Shown here one piece after another: positions 8,251 through 17,047 of a stretch of 64,000 nucleotides of DNA. The stretch covers positions 558,001-622,000 of the forward strand of contig JAXLQL010000002.1 of NCBI GenBank assembly GCA_046331625.1, in the 5' to 3' direction. This DNA comes from JAXLQL01 sp046331625. GTDB taxonomy: Bacteria; Acidobacteriota; Terriglobia; Bryobacterales; Bryobacteraceae. Below the pieces are notes generated by a model. That model did no database searches and had not been told where the DNA came from. It saw only the letters and a list, made by a program, of their open reading frames with translations. How positions within the stretch are numbered: the stretch's first letter is position 1; each line of letters begins with the position of its first letter. The translations under genes and the position numbers were made by a program.

Positions 8251-10127
8251 TGTACTGGCGCAGCGGCGCTGGCCATCCCGAGCTTCCTGGCCGCGACGAA
8301 AGCCTGTTCGGCGCGCTCATTCACGCCGATGCGCGATAGCGACACGCCCAGCAGCCAATGTCCGTAAGCGTTGGGATAGTCGAGCCCCACGGCTTCGAGC
8401 GCGGCCTCGGCGGCTTCTTTCGGGCGATCCTGTTCGAGCAGGGCGATGGCGAGACCGCGATGGGCGCGAGCGAACTCGGGGTTCTCATCGAGCGCGGCGC
8501 GGAAGCTCATCTCGGCGTCGATCCAACGCTTCAGCTTCAGGTAGGCGCGGCCCATGCGAGCGTCGAGATAGGGCAGAGTTCCCTGGAGCGCCGCGGGCGT
8601 CGCGTGAGCTTCTTGCAAGAGGCGAAGCGCTTCTTCACTTCGCCCCTCGTTCATGGCTACCTCGGCCTGGAGGAGCCGGGGCAGCGGTCTTTCCTCGCTG
8701 GAGGAGAGAAGTTCAGCGGCAATGCGGAGACAGTCGGCGCTGCGGCCGGCTCGCAGGTGAGCCAGAGCCAGCCGCAAACGGCAGTCATCGGCGTGGACTC
8801 CCTTCTCGATGAGTTCTTCGAGCAGAGGAATGGCCTCTTCGTGCTTGCCTTGCGATTGCCGGATGCGGACGAGATTGTAGGTTTGACCGTCGCGCACTTG
8901 TGCGGCGGCCTTCTGGGTGTCTTCCGAGGGAGCCTCCACGTATCCGAGCGCCACCAGTTGCTCGATTGCCGCGGCGCTGTCCCAGGAGTCTTCGACGGCG
9001 GCTATGGCTCCGTCGCCGTTTTCCCAAGTGGGAATGCGCTCCAGCGCGGGCGCTGTCTCGAAGATCTCGGCGAGCGCGCGTCCCTTCATGTCATTGGCAA
9101 CGGGAAGGCCGAACAAGGTGAGGACGGTCGGAGTGACGTCGAGCAGGCCCGCGCCATGCACGAGTTCGTCGCGGCGAAGACCGGGTCCGGCGATGCAGAT
9201 GACGCCATGCTCGCGGTGCCAGGCTTCGGGATCGGTGTTCGCGACCGGCCGGCGGTGATCGGCGAAGAAGCCGTGGTCAGAAACGACCATGATGGTGGCG
9301 TCCGGGCCGGCCAACTGCATCACGCGGCCGAGCATCAAATCGTGAAAGCGATAGAGTCCGGTGACGACGTCTTTGTAGAGCTCGAAGCGGTGCTCGTCGA
9401 TGCCCTCGGCGCGCGGCGGATGGAAGGGCATGAAGATGTGCCCGGCGCGATCGATGAGGTCAAAGTACGCACCCACGAAATCCCACGGGCGATGCTCGAG
9501 AATCCAGGTGGTAGCGGCGTGGGTGGTGATCGCCCCGGCCAGCAGCGCCGCCAGCAGTGCGACGCTCTTGTCCTTTTCCTGATCCACCTCGTTGATGCGC
9601 GGAATGAAGAGCGCCAAGTCGTCGCCCGTCAGATCGCGCATGCCGACCATGAGCGCTTCGAGATCGGGAATCGCTTCGGGGGGATGAATCGAGCCGGCGG
9701 GAGCGAGCAAGTCGCCCTTTTGCGCGCTGCCTACCCAAAGGCTGGAAGCGGCGATGCCCCGGATCTTCTCGGCCGGATGGCTGCCGAGCCAATTGATCAC
9801 GTGCGGAGTAAAACCATTTTCGTCGAGAATGTTCCAGATCGCCTTGACCTTGCGCGTGGTGCTCGCGCTGGAACGCACGCCCCCGGTGACTGGATCGGGT
9901 TCGAGGAATCCGAGGATACCGTGCTCGTCGCCCGGCTTTCCGGTGGCGATCGAGTTCCACAGGATGGGCGAGAGAACGGGGCTCATGGTGCGGATGTTGC
10001 CGGAGACGCCGGTCTCCACCAGCCGTTGGAAGTTCGGCATCATGCCGGCGTCGATGAGCGGATTGATGATCTTCCAGTCGGCGGCATCCCAGCCGAGCAG
10101 GACGAGCTTGCGAGCGGGCATGGTCAT
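8247..10127 (-). CDS. alkaline phosphatase-superfamily phosphodiesterase with TPR repeats
   Basis: 626 aa. Residues 1-390 belong to the type I phosphodiesterase/nucleotide pyrophosphatase group: KLVLLGWDAADWKIINPL at the N-terminus with a metal-binding Asp, the nucleophile region SPVLSPILWNSIATGK, and VVSDHGFFADHRRP with metal ligands. Residues about 425-620 form TPR-like helical repeats (NLVRIRQSQGKHEEAIPLLEELI and later units). Such fusions are common in Acidobacteria and Planctomycetes; substrates are unknown and may be glycan- or lipid-linked phosphoesters. No clear signal peptide is seen. The start overlaps the stop of the PEP-CTERM gene by ATGA. Confidence 0.85.
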   Translation of the reverse strand: MTMPARKLVLLGWDAADWKIINPLIDAGMMPNFQRLVETGVSGNIRTMSPVLSPILWNSIATGKPGDEHGILGFLEPDPVTGGVRSSASTTRKVKAIWNILDENGFTPHVINWLGSHPAEKIRGIAASSLWVGSAQKGDLLAPAGSIHPPEAIPDLEALMVGMRDLTGDDLALFIPRINEVDQEKDKSVALLAALLAGAITTHAATTWILEHRPWDFVGAYFDLIDRAGHIFMPFHPPRAEGIDEHRFELYKDVVTGLYRFHDLMLGRVMQLAGPDATIMVVSDHGFFADHRRPVANTDPEAWHREHGVICIAGPGLRRDELVHGAGLLDVTPTVLTLFGLPVANDMKGRALAEIFETAPALERIPTWENGDGAIAAVEDSWDSAAAIEQLVALGYVEAPSEDTQKAAAQVRDGQTYNLVRIRQSQGKHEEAIPLLEELIEKGVHADDCRLRLALAHLRAGRSADCLRIAAELLSSSEERPLPRLLQAEVAMNEGRSEEALRLLQEAHATPAALQGTLPYLDARMGRAYLKLKRWIDAEMSFRAALDENPEFARAHRGLAIALLEQDRPKEAAEAALEAVGLDYPNAYGHWLLGVSLSRIGVNERAEQAFVAARKLGMASAAAPVQ

Positions 10128-10801
10128 TGAACCTTCTTGCGGCGCCGGAAGGCGGCGACTCCGGCGGCGCCGGCTGCGAACAGCGCCATGGACGAGGGCT
10201 CTGGCGCAACGGCCGGGTCGTCGTACGCCCAGCTATTGATCTGTGCGTCGGCGCTGCCGATGGCCGTGGCGATCTCGATCCAGCCACCGGTGAGTGAGCC
10301 ATTGTGCAGGAACTGCACGGCGAGAAAGCGCGATTCACGCAAGCTGTTCATCCAGTCGCCCGAAGTGAAGATGGGGCCGCCGTAGTCGTATGCCTTCAGC
10401 AGCGTGCCCCCGTAATTGAAGGACGCTCCGGGCGCGGGCAGAGTCCCGGTGGTGTAACCGCGGGCGAAATAGTTCTTCTTACCGGTGACCACCAGCGCGT
10501 TCCCGGCAGCGGCGGTCGCGTAGATCTCGTTGTAGTAGCCGTTGCTGTTTCCTTCACCAGGCGTCGACACCGCATGGATGGTGAAATCGGTGGTCAGGTC
10601 GCCATCGAGGTCGAGATCGAGGTGGGCACTTCCTTCTCCTGTGGCAACGCTGATGGCGATGGGCGTCTGTGGAACCACCACGATCACACCGGCGGAAGCG
10701 GCCTCCGGAATGCCGAACAGGGCTCCCCCGGCCAAGGCATAGGCTGCCAGCTTCTTGTCGAACCCCGAACGGGGATCCCTCGCAACAAAATCTACGGTCA
10801 T
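10124..10801 (-). CDS. PEP-CTERM sorting domain protein, copy A
   Basis: 225 aa from the ATG at 10801, chosen because a strong GGGGGAG lies 6 nt upstream. A signal peptide spans about residues 14-35 (KKLAAYALAGGALFGIPEAASA). The body is mostly beta-strand. The end has the sorting signal: PEPSSM, a hydrophobic helix ALFAAGAAGVAAF, and RRRKK. PEP-CTERM proteins are exported and processed by an exosortase, usually in strains that make exopolysaccharide; no exosortase is in this window. It is a tandem paralogue of the gene at 11067-11735, keeping motifs such as NYFARGYTTGTLPAPGA, SRFLAVQFLHNG and INSWAYDDP. Its stop overlaps the start of the phosphodiesterase-TPR gene. Confidence 0.9.
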   Translation of the reverse strand: MTVDFVARDPRSGFDKKLAAYALAGGALFGIPEAASAGVIVVVPQTPIAISVATGEGSAHLDLDLDGDLTTDFTIHAVSTPGEGNSNGYYNEIYATAAAGNALVVTGKKNYFARGYTTGTLPAPGASFNYGGTLLKAYDYGGPIFTSGDWMNSLRESRFLAVQFLHNGSLTGGWIEIATAIGSADAQINSWAYDDPAVAPEPSSMALFAAGAAGVAAFRRRKKVQ

Positions 10802-10841
10802 TTCACTCCCCCAAATGGTGTAGGCAACTGCCCAGAAGTTC

Positions 10842-10871
10842 ATGGTATTCGCGTATCTCCCCTGAGGTCAA
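10842..10871 (-). promoter_or_regulatory. sigma-70-like promoter of PEP-CTERM copy A
   Basis: Minus strand TTGACC (10866-10871), 18 bp, TACCAT (10842-10847), about 40 bp before the start codon. The same two boxes with the same spacing lie before copy B, and the flanking bases match as well. This conservation between duplicates supports the call. Confidence 0.6.
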
Positions 10872-11017
10872 CGATTTACATCGTCTTCGTTGGGGGGGCA
10901 GCATACCCTCGTCAGTGGGCATCGTTTGCGCTCGCGAGGGGGGCGGCGATCCCCCCAGAGTTGTGACACTGGGCGCGGGGGGGATTTTGTGGTCGCGGGC
11001 CATGGAAAGGGTGCCGG

Positions 11018-11038
11018 GGAGCCCGGTTGCCGGGCTCC
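11018..11038 (-). terminator. hairpin downstream of PEP-CTERM copy B
   Basis: GGAGCCCGG, loop TTG, CCGGGCTCC: a perfect 9-bp stem 28 bp after the stop of copy B and 146 bp before the promoter of copy A. No strong T-run follows on the minus strand, so it may be a weak terminator or a processing hairpin. Confidence 0.5.
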
Positions 11039-11066
11039 GGCGAAGGGACGCGGGGATAAGGGAAGG

Positions 11067-11735
11067 TTACTGGGCTCGCTTGCGCCGGCGGAACGCGGCT
11101 ACGCCGGCGGCTCCGGCTGCGAACAGCGCCATTGACGATGGTTCGGGTGTCGCCGCATTGGGATCGTCGTAGGCCCAACTGTTGATTTGCGCATCGGCGC
11201 TGCCGAGGTGGACTGCGATCTCGATCCAGCCTCCGGTGAGGTTGCCGTTGTGGAGGAACTGGACGGCGAGAAAGCGCGACTGGCGCAAGCTGTTCGGCCA
11301 ATCACCCGAAGTAGTGATGCCGTTACCGCCATCGTATCCGGACAGTAGCGTACCGGTGGAATTGAAGAACGCTCCTTGCGCGGGCAGAGTTCCTGTGGTG
11401 TAACCCCGGGCGAAGTAGCTCTTCTTGCCGGTCATCACCATCGAGTTCCCGGCCCCGGCCAACACATCGACGAAGTTGTAGTATCCGAGCCCCTCACCGA
11501 GCGTCGACCCAGCTCGCATAGTGAAGTCCGTGGTGTTGTCTCCGTCCATGTCGAGATCGTACTGAGTGCTTCCTTCTCCCGTGGCAACGCCGATCGCAAT
11601 CGGCGATCCGGGCGTAACGGTAATGATGGCAGCCGAAGCAGCATTCGGCATAGCCAACAATGCACCGCCGGCCAAGGCGTAGGCGGCCAGCTTCTTTTCA
11701 AACCCCGAACGGGGATCTTTCGCAGTGAAATTCAT
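11067..11735 (-). CDS. PEP-CTERM sorting domain protein, copy B
   Basis: 222 aa from the ATG at 11735, which has GGGGGAG 9 nt upstream. Signal peptide about residues 13-34 (KKLAAYALAGGALLAMPNAASA). The core is similar to copy A (YFARGYTTGTLPAQGAFF, SRFLAVQFLHNGNLTGGW). The sorting tail is PEPSSM, ALFAAGAAGVAAF, RRRKR. Unlike copy A it is followed by a hairpin and is not coupled to another gene. It may be an independently expressed duplicate of the surface protein, or the ancestor from which copy A was made. Confidence 0.9.
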   Translation of the reverse strand: MNFTAKDPRSGFEKKLAAYALAGGALLAMPNAASAAIITVTPGSPIAIGVATGEGSTQYDLDMDGDNTTDFTMRAGSTLGEGLGYYNFVDVLAGAGNSMVMTGKKSYFARGYTTGTLPAQGAFFNSTGTLLSGYDGGNGITTSGDWPNSLRQSRFLAVQFLHNGNLTGGWIEIAVHLGSADAQINSWAYDDPNAATPEPSSMALFAAGAAGVAAFRRRKRAQ

Positions 11736-11781
11736 GGTCTGTAACTCCCCCAAAGGCGCAAGGCGATTCGCCCAAAAGTTC

Positions 11782-11811
11782 ATGGTATTCGCCTATCTCT
11801 CTCAGGGTCAA
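11782..11811 (-). promoter_or_regulatory. sigma-70-like promoter of PEP-CTERM copy B
   Basis: Minus strand TTGACC (11806-11811), 18 bp, TACCAT (11782-11787), identical in boxes and spacing to the promoter of copy A. The predicted leader is about 40 nt. The next 205 bp (11812-12016) contain no gene; they hold GC-rich short inverted repeats but no recognised RNA. Confidence 0.6.
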
Positions 11812-12016
11812 CGGATTACGCCGTCTTGCTTGCGGGCCAGGAGCTCCCTCTTGAGGGGGTACTTGGCCGCGTAGGCGGGGTGCCCAAACCCCAGTCCGGC
11901 TCCCCTCACGTTTCGCGGTAACGACGGTAGAGCGCTCGTGGCGCGGAACTTCGCCCTGCCCGGGCGCAGGGAAGTACCCGCTTTCGGGGGATCGGGTGCT
12001 ATCTTCAGGCTCTGTT

Positions 12017-12607
12017 CTACGGCACCGACCAAAGGTAGCTCAGGTAGCTGATGGCCAAACCGAGCAGAGCGATCGCGTAGCCCGACACTCGGCGCTTGTG
12101 GACGAACCAGAGCAAGATCATCCCGGTCATCGAGACCAGCACCAGCAACGCCGCCGACAGATCGATCACCCACGCCCAGCGCTTGCCCGTGTCCCGGCCC
12201 TTGTGGAGGTCGTTCAGCACGGCCACGAGGCCCATGGTGGTGACAGTCAACTGATACGCGCCCGTGGCGCGATCGACGAACGTGTCAGCCGTGTATCCCG
12301 GACCCTTGAAAGACACCGCGCACTGCTGGTCTTCCACGCGGAAGTCGCTCAGCGCGCCGCGAACGCCGTGCCGCGACCGGAGCGCTTCCACCACTTCGAG
12401 CTTTTTCGGTTCGCGCAGCCAGTCGGCTGGGAGCGAGCCCTTGTGCATGGCCGTGCGTTGGATGCTGGCGCCGAACCAATCGGGATGATTCAGCGTGATG
12501 CCCGTGGCGGCGAAGAAGAAGACGATGGCGAAGCTAACCATCGAGAGATAGATGTGCAGCCATCGCGATCCGTTCGCCGCCCACTTCTTGAGCGTGCGCG
12601 AGTTCAA
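12017..12607 (-). CDS. PepSY-associated membrane protein
   Basis: 196 aa. A first membrane helix lies at about 20-40 (IYLSMVSFAIVFFFAATGITL) and is followed by NHPDWF, typical of the PepSY-associated TM family. A periplasmic PepSY-like middle (about 45-135) has DTFVDRATGAYQLTVTTMG, and LNDLHKGRDTGKRWAWVIDLSA precedes two C-terminal helices (about 147-168 and 174-192). Such proteins commonly sit beside ApbE and flavinylated electron-transfer proteins and are thought to move electrons across the inner membrane. Its start overlaps the stop of the ApbE gene by ATGA, which supports that role. Confidence 0.85.
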   Translation of the reverse strand: MNSRTLKKWAANGSRWLHIYLSMVSFAIVFFFAATGITLNHPDWFGASIQRTAMHKGSLPADWLREPKKLEVVEALRSRHGVRGALSDFRVEDQQCAVSFKGPGYTADTFVDRATGAYQLTVTTMGLVAVLNDLHKGRDTGKRWAWVIDLSAALLVLVSMTGMILLWFVHKRRVSGYAIALLGLAISYLSYLWSVP

Positions 12608-14031
12608 GGGGTCTTCTTCACCTCGACCTTTGCCGCCGAGATTTCGGCGCCCCCCGCGAGCGGAAACACCGCGGGAGTGCCCAAGTCAATTTCCTGGTGC
12701 AGCAACGTCTTGCCGCCGTGCTCGCGCGCGGCTTCCACGTAGATCGTATATTTGCCGGGCTTCACGGCTTTGCCGGACTGATCTTTGCCATCCCACTTCA
12801 CGGAGTACTTGCCGGGCGGCCGCGTGGCGCTCGATACGGTGGACGCGATGTCGGTGCCTTCGGCCATGGAGCGGAGGCGATCACCGCGGGTCCAGCCGGT
12901 GAGTTCGGGGAGCCAGCGGGCTTTGTCATACCAGAGGGCGACGGTTCGGACGGGGAAGCGGTCTTTGTCTTCGATCCAAATGGCGACGAAGGGGCGGCGG
13001 TAGCGGCCGGAGTCAATGCGGGCGAGTTCGAACTCCACTTGGACGTCAGCCGAGGCGATAGCGGGCGCGGGAGCCGGAACGAACATCGCGGGGAAGCCTT
13101 TGCTCGTGAAGCGCTGGCCGTTCGAGGCGATGAGCATGTATTCGGCGCGGGGATGCCGGGCGGCGAGGAGCTCGCTTTCGGCGGGCGTCATCACGTTGAA
13201 TGCGGTGGCGAGAGCGCCAGCTTCCACTGCATCGGCCGAAACGACGGTGGCGCTGATCACCGCGCCGACTGGCTTCGCGGTACGCGGATCGATGATGTGC
13301 GAGTAGTGCTGGCCCGCGATCTCGAAGCCGCGGCGATAGTCGCCGCTGGTGGCGACGGCGGCGTCGCGCACGGCGAGCGTTCCCAGCGGAGCGGCATTTT
13401 CGGAATGATCGCGTGGATTCGCGATGGCGACCGTTTCGGACATTGCGCCGCGAGCGACGAGGTCGCCACCCACGTTGAGCATCAAGCCGGAGGCGAGGCC
13501 CGTGCGCATGGCGGTTTCCGTGGCGCGCGCGATTACCCAGCTCTTGGTGAACGAATTGAGCATCAGCGGGGCGGAGCCGAGTCGCGTGGCGTGGTTCGCC
13601 TCGAGGCGCCAGTGCGGACCGCGCATTTCGCGCACGGCTGCCTCGAGCGCTGCTGCCTCTGGCATCGTGCCGCGACGCCACAGCCGCGATGCCGATTCGA
13701 TGGCGGGATTCAACGCGCCACCGGTTTCGGTGCTCCACTTGTCCCAGAGCGCGAGCACTTCGGCGAGCTCCGGCGAGACCTTCACTGCCTCGCCCTTGGT
13801 GCGAGCCCAGCGGCTGAATTCGCTCGCGGGATCGTAGCCCGAGAGAATGCGCGTGAGGCGGTCGATTTCGGCGAGCACCGCGGACTCGGCGATTTCGGCT
13901 TCGGCCTCGGATCGCGCCAGAACCTTCAACTCGCACGAAGTTCCCATCACATTCTCGTGGTGGAACGTGAACACACGCGGATCGATTGACGCCGGCCCCA
14001 CGATCAGGCCGGCCAAGAGTAGGAATTTCAC
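12604..14031 (-). CDS. FAD:protein FMN transferase (ApbE) fused to a DUF2271 domain
   Basis: 475 aa. Residues 1-15 may be a signal sequence. Residues 20-320 form the ApbE domain: MGTSCELKVLARS, SEFSRWARTKGEAVKVSPELAEVL, LNSFTKSWVIARA, LMLNVGGDLVARG, and SHIIDPRTAKPVG with the metal-binding region. ApbE transfers FMN from FAD to a Ser/Thr of partner proteins outside the cytoplasm. Residues about 330-475 look like a DUF2271 domain (VQVEFELARIDSGRYRRPFVAIWIEDKD, and PPGKYSVKWDGKDQSGKAVKPGKYTIYVEAAREHGG, here interrupted only for listing). The gene overlaps EF-hand and PepSY genes by 4 bp on each side. No obvious flavinylation target with a D-x-x-S/T-G-A-T motif was seen next to it. Confidence 0.9.
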   Translation of the reverse strand: MKFLLLAGLIVGPASIDPRVFTFHHENVMGTSCELKVLARSEAEAEIAESAVLAEIDRLTRILSGYDPASEFSRWARTKGEAVKVSPELAEVLALWDKWSTETGGALNPAIESASRLWRRGTMPEAAALEAAVREMRGPHWRLEANHATRLGSAPLMLNSFTKSWVIARATETAMRTGLASGLMLNVGGDLVARGAMSETVAIANPRDHSENAAPLGTLAVRDAAVATSGDYRRGFEIAGQHYSHIIDPRTAKPVGAVISATVVSADAVEAGALATAFNVMTPAESELLAARHPRAEYMLIASNGQRFTSKGFPAMFVPAPAPAIASADVQVEFELARIDSGRYRRPFVAIWIEDKDRFPVRTVALWYDKARWLPELTGWTRGDRLRSMAEGTDIASTVSSATRPPGKYSVKWDGKDQSGKAVKPGKYTIYVEAAREHGGKTLLHQEIDLGTPAVFPLAGGAEISAAKVEVKKTP

Positions 14032-14948
14032 CGGCGTTCACCTCCGAACGCAGAGGTCAACATCGCGGTCAGCTCTTCCTTCGAGAGCCATCCGTCGCCA
14101 TTCTTGTCGGCGTCGCCGAAGCGCTCTTGCATGCGCTCCGGGAGTTCGTTCTTGGTGAGCTTGCCGTCACCGTTGGCGTCCCACTCTTCCATCATGCGGG
14201 AGGCCATTTCGGCTGGATTGCGGCGTCCACCGGGACCGCCCGGTCCGAAATTCGGGCGCACTTCTTCTTCCGTGATTCGGCCGTCGTTGTTGCGGTCGAG
14301 CTTGGCGAGCGACTGAGCCGAGTTCGCGATTTCCGCTTGGCTCACCGTGCCGTCGCCATCGGTGTCGAGCGCGGCGGTGATGGGATCGCGGAATCCGCCG
14401 GGTCCGCCACGGCCGCCTTCGCCTCTGCCTCCTTCGCCCCTGCCTCCTTCGCCTCTGCGGCCTTCGCCCGGCGACGACTGCGCCGAAGCCAGTTTCGTCA
14501 GCTCATCGCGGGTGAGCTTGCCGTCCTTATTGGTGTCGCCGCGCGCGAACAAGCCCTGCATGCGCTCGGGGACTTCTTCCTTCTCGAGCACCCCGTCGCC
14601 ATTGCGATCGAAGGCCATGAGGTTGTTGACCATGTCGGCGGAGTTGGCGCGCTGTTCGCCGCCACGTTCTCCCGGGCCACCCCGGAACTGCGGCCTTAGT
14701 TCCTCGCCCGACAGCACGCCGTCGCCATTCTTGTCGAGGCCTTTCAGCACGCGCGGAGCGGCGGCGCGCTCTTCGGCTGTAATCACTCCGTCATGGTCGG
14801 CATCGATCGCGGCGAGCACGGGATGCATTCGCATGAAGCTCGGCCGGCCTTCGCCTCCCGGACCGCCGAAGCCCCGGCGGCCTTCTCCGTCGCGATCGCG
14901 CTGGGCCAGCAGGGCGAGCGAGAATGTGATGAAAATCAGTTTGCGCAC
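14028..14948 (-). CDS. secreted EF-hand calcium-binding protein
   Basis: 306 aa with a short signal peptide (MRKLIFITFSLALLAQ). At least eight EF-hand-like loops of the D-x-D/N-x-D-G type are present, for example DADHDGVITAEE, DKNGDGVLSGEE, DRNGDGVLEKEE, DTNKDGKLTRDE, DTDGDGTVSQAE, DRNNDGRITEEE, DANGDGKLTKNE and DKNGDGWLSKEE. A low-complexity linker repeating GEGGRGEGG divides the two groups of four. It probably binds calcium in the periplasm or outside. It is the first gene of the operon with ApbE and the PepSY protein, an arrangement whose logic is not clear from known examples. Confidence 0.85.
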   Translation of the reverse strand: MRKLIFITFSLALLAQRDRDGEGRRGFGGPGGEGRPSFMRMHPVLAAIDADHDGVITAEERAAAPRVLKGLDKNGDGVLSGEELRPQFRGGPGERGGEQRANSADMVNNLMAFDRNGDGVLEKEEVPERMQGLFARGDTNKDGKLTRDELTKLASAQSSPGEGRRGEGGRGEGGRGEGGRGGPGGFRDPITAALDTDGDGTVSQAEIANSAQSLAKLDRNNDGRITEEEVRPNFGPGGPGGRRNPAEMASRMMEEWDANGDGKLTKNELPERMQERFGDADKNGDGWLSKEELTAMLTSAFGGERR

Positions 14949-15031
14949 AGCAGTTCAGACGTTCATTATCGCCCGCCAGTTATCGATTCGGCCCCGCTGG
15001 ACGTGTCAAATTGTGTTAAGTCGCTAGCTCG

Positions 15032-16936
15032 TCATCGCGTCCATATATAGACGGCGCTCCGGCTATTCGCTCCAGAGCTCTCCAGCCGCACCCGAACCAG
15101 CCCCTGTGCGACGCCAGCGGGCACAGCGAACACGACCCTCGTGATTTGACCGAAGGCTCCTGGCACGGCTTCGCCGCGGATGAAATTGGCAGGTCGATCA
15201 TCCACGAAGATCTTCGGCTTCGCGGCCAGCTCAGCGCCCGCGGGCGCAGGTGAGTTCTGCCAAGACTTGGTGAACTGCCCGAGTCCGTTGGCAAAGACTG
15301 TGATGTTAGACCCAGCTTTGGCCGGATTTTGCTCCGAGTTGAGCGAACCATCTTCATTGAGCGCGGCTGCGGGACCTTGACCGTTTCCGGAAATCGTAAA
15401 TAGCGCCGGCGCCACTGCCGGCAAGCTCACGGAAACCGAAACGGGAGCAGCGTCTTTTCGTCGAATCTCGGCGCGGACATCGGCGCGTCCCGCGAGCGCA
15501 CTCGGGACGATGACGTTCACTTGATTGCGGCTGGCGAAAACCACTGGCGCCGGCAACCCATCGAACGTGACGGTGAGACCTTCTCCGGCCAGGTTGTTGC
15601 CGAAAAGCGTAGCGAAGCTTCCCGCCAGAGCCTTGCCCGGCGCCGAGCTAGCCGTGATGGCAACGCCGTTGGTTGCAAGAAGCGGCGCGCCCAATGAATG
15701 GAAGCTTTCGAACTGGTTCGACTGCGGCCATCGGCTCACGCGGCGCAGCACGCTCTCAAACTCCGCCAGCGCTGCCTCGAGGGCGTTCGCCTGCTTCTGC
15801 GGCGGCCATCCGTTCACTATCAGCGCCAGGCGCACGCCCGCCGCGGTGCTGCCTTGCAGGTAGGACTGGCTGCCGTTGATGGCGCCATCATGCCACCATT
15901 CCAACGCTCCAGCGTTCTTTTCTACCACTACGCCGAGCCCGTAGTAAGAACTCTCGTTGAGGGCAAAGGGCGGCGGTGCGGTCCAGAGCGCTCTTGTGGA
16001 AGGCCGGAGCAATTGAGCTGGCAGCCCGCCGTCCACAGCTACCGCGAGGCGCACCAGGTCGACCGCGGAACCCACCCACGCCCCGGCGCCTTGAATGATC
16101 TCCATGTAGAATCCCCCGTCTGGCGCCGCAACGGGATCAGGCGTGTCGGGGTAAACGGCGGGGAGCAGGGGATTGTCCGGCGAGTCATAGTAAGAGGCTT
16201 CTCCCAAATGTCTGCCGCTTCGCTTTCCGGAAGCCAGTTGCATGCGTTGGATGCCGATCGGCTCGAGGATTTCCCGTTGGACGAATCTCTCATAGGAGAC
16301 GCCGCTCGAGATCTCCACAATGCGAGTCAGAATGGCAAAGCCGAAATTCGAGTAAGAGAATTTGTTTCCAGGTTCGAACTGCAGCGGAAGGGCCGCCATC
16401 GCGGAGATCAGGAAGTCGATGGTGAGCGGCCTGCGCAGCGGCAAGCCAATGCCCAGTTGAGACAGCACTTCCGGAGGCGGGAACAGCGGATCGAAGGTGG
16501 AATCGGCGTCCCAACCGCCGGAGTGGTTGAGCAGATGCCGAACGGTGATGCGATTCCAACGCGGATCGGTGAGCTTTGACGGATCGACGATGCGTCTGCC
16601 GAGGAGCGGAACGATGGGCGCGTCGAGTTCCAGTCTGCCGCGCTCCACCAGTTTCAAGATGGCGATGGCCGTGATTGGTTTGCTGATGCTGCCGATTCTC
16701 ATGAGGGTATCGGGCATCATGGGAGTCTTCAGTTCCAGATCCGCGGAACCGAATCCGCGGGCGTAGACGAGGCGATTGTCCTTGACTACGGCGAGCGCGG
16801 CCCCAGGGACTTGCGACTGGGCGAGAAACTTCAGCGCGGCACGGTCCAGGTCCGCAAGCTCCGGTGCCGGGATTCCCGTTTGGGCCCAAGCCTGTCGAAT
16901 CAAAACGAGGGAAACGAAAAGGATTGACTTACGCAT
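15032..16936 (-). CDS. secreted serine hydrolase (beta-lactamase/class C fold) with Solibacter-type C-terminal domain
   Basis: 634 aa with signal peptide (MRKSILFVSLVLIRQAWA). Residues 25-375 form a beta-lactamase/penicillin-binding class C fold: RIGSISKPITA holds the nucleophile Ser and Lys of SxxK, YSNFGFAILTRIVE holds the Y-x-N motif, and WWHDGAINGSQSYLQGS holds the HxG-like third motif. Residues about 410-634 match the TIGR03437 type of C-terminal domain described from Solibacter: GSFATLFGNNLAG, VTFDGLPAPVVFASRNQVNVIVP, NPAKAGSNITVFANGLGQ. This domain is a useful marker of the group. Family members act on peptidoglycan peptides, D-amino acids or esters; the substrate here cannot be told. 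The gene is divergent from the sensor kinase at 17048. Confidence 0.9.
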   Translation of the reverse strand: MRKSILFVSLVLIRQAWAQTGIPAPELADLDRAALKFLAQSQVPGAALAVVKDNRLVYARGFGSADLELKTPMMPDTLMRIGSISKPITAIAILKLVERGRLELDAPIVPLLGRRIVDPSKLTDPRWNRITVRHLLNHSGGWDADSTFDPLFPPPEVLSQLGIGLPLRRPLTIDFLISAMAALPLQFEPGNKFSYSNFGFAILTRIVEISSGVSYERFVQREILEPIGIQRMQLASGKRSGRHLGEASYYDSPDNPLLPAVYPDTPDPVAAPDGGFYMEIIQGAGAWVGSAVDLVRLAVAVDGGLPAQLLRPSTRALWTAPPPFALNESSYYGLGVVVEKNAGALEWWHDGAINGSQSYLQGSTAAGVRLALIVNGWPPQKQANALEAALAEFESVLRRVSRWPQSNQFESFHSLGAPLLATNGVAITASSAPGKALAGSFATLFGNNLAGEGLTVTFDGLPAPVVFASRNQVNVIVPSALAGRADVRAEIRRKDAAPVSVSVSLPAVAPALFTISGNGQGPAAALNEDGSLNSEQNPAKAGSNITVFANGLGQFTKSWQNSPAPAGAELAAKPKIFVDDRPANFIRGEAVPGAFGQITRVVFAVPAGVAQGLVRVRLESSGANSRSAVYIWTR

Positions 16937-17047
16937 GGCACCACGTTAAGGCTTTTCGGGTGGCTGCCGAATCGTGCGAAAGCGAGGTTTCGCTTCCTAC
17001 TTTCGGACGATGCCGAAGCGGCGGCGCTGCTGGTACGCTCGTGTGTT

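Noticed and set aside
8358..10130. Plus-strand open frame of 590 codons opposite the phosphodiesterase-TPR gene
   Set aside because: Mirror-frame artefact of a high-GC gene; the minus-strand protein has clear catalytic motifs and TPR repeats.
11812..12016. Possible cyclic-di-GMP riboswitch before PEP-CTERM copy B
   Set aside because: The stretch lies upstream of the predicted promoter, and the conserved core of that riboswitch could not be found.
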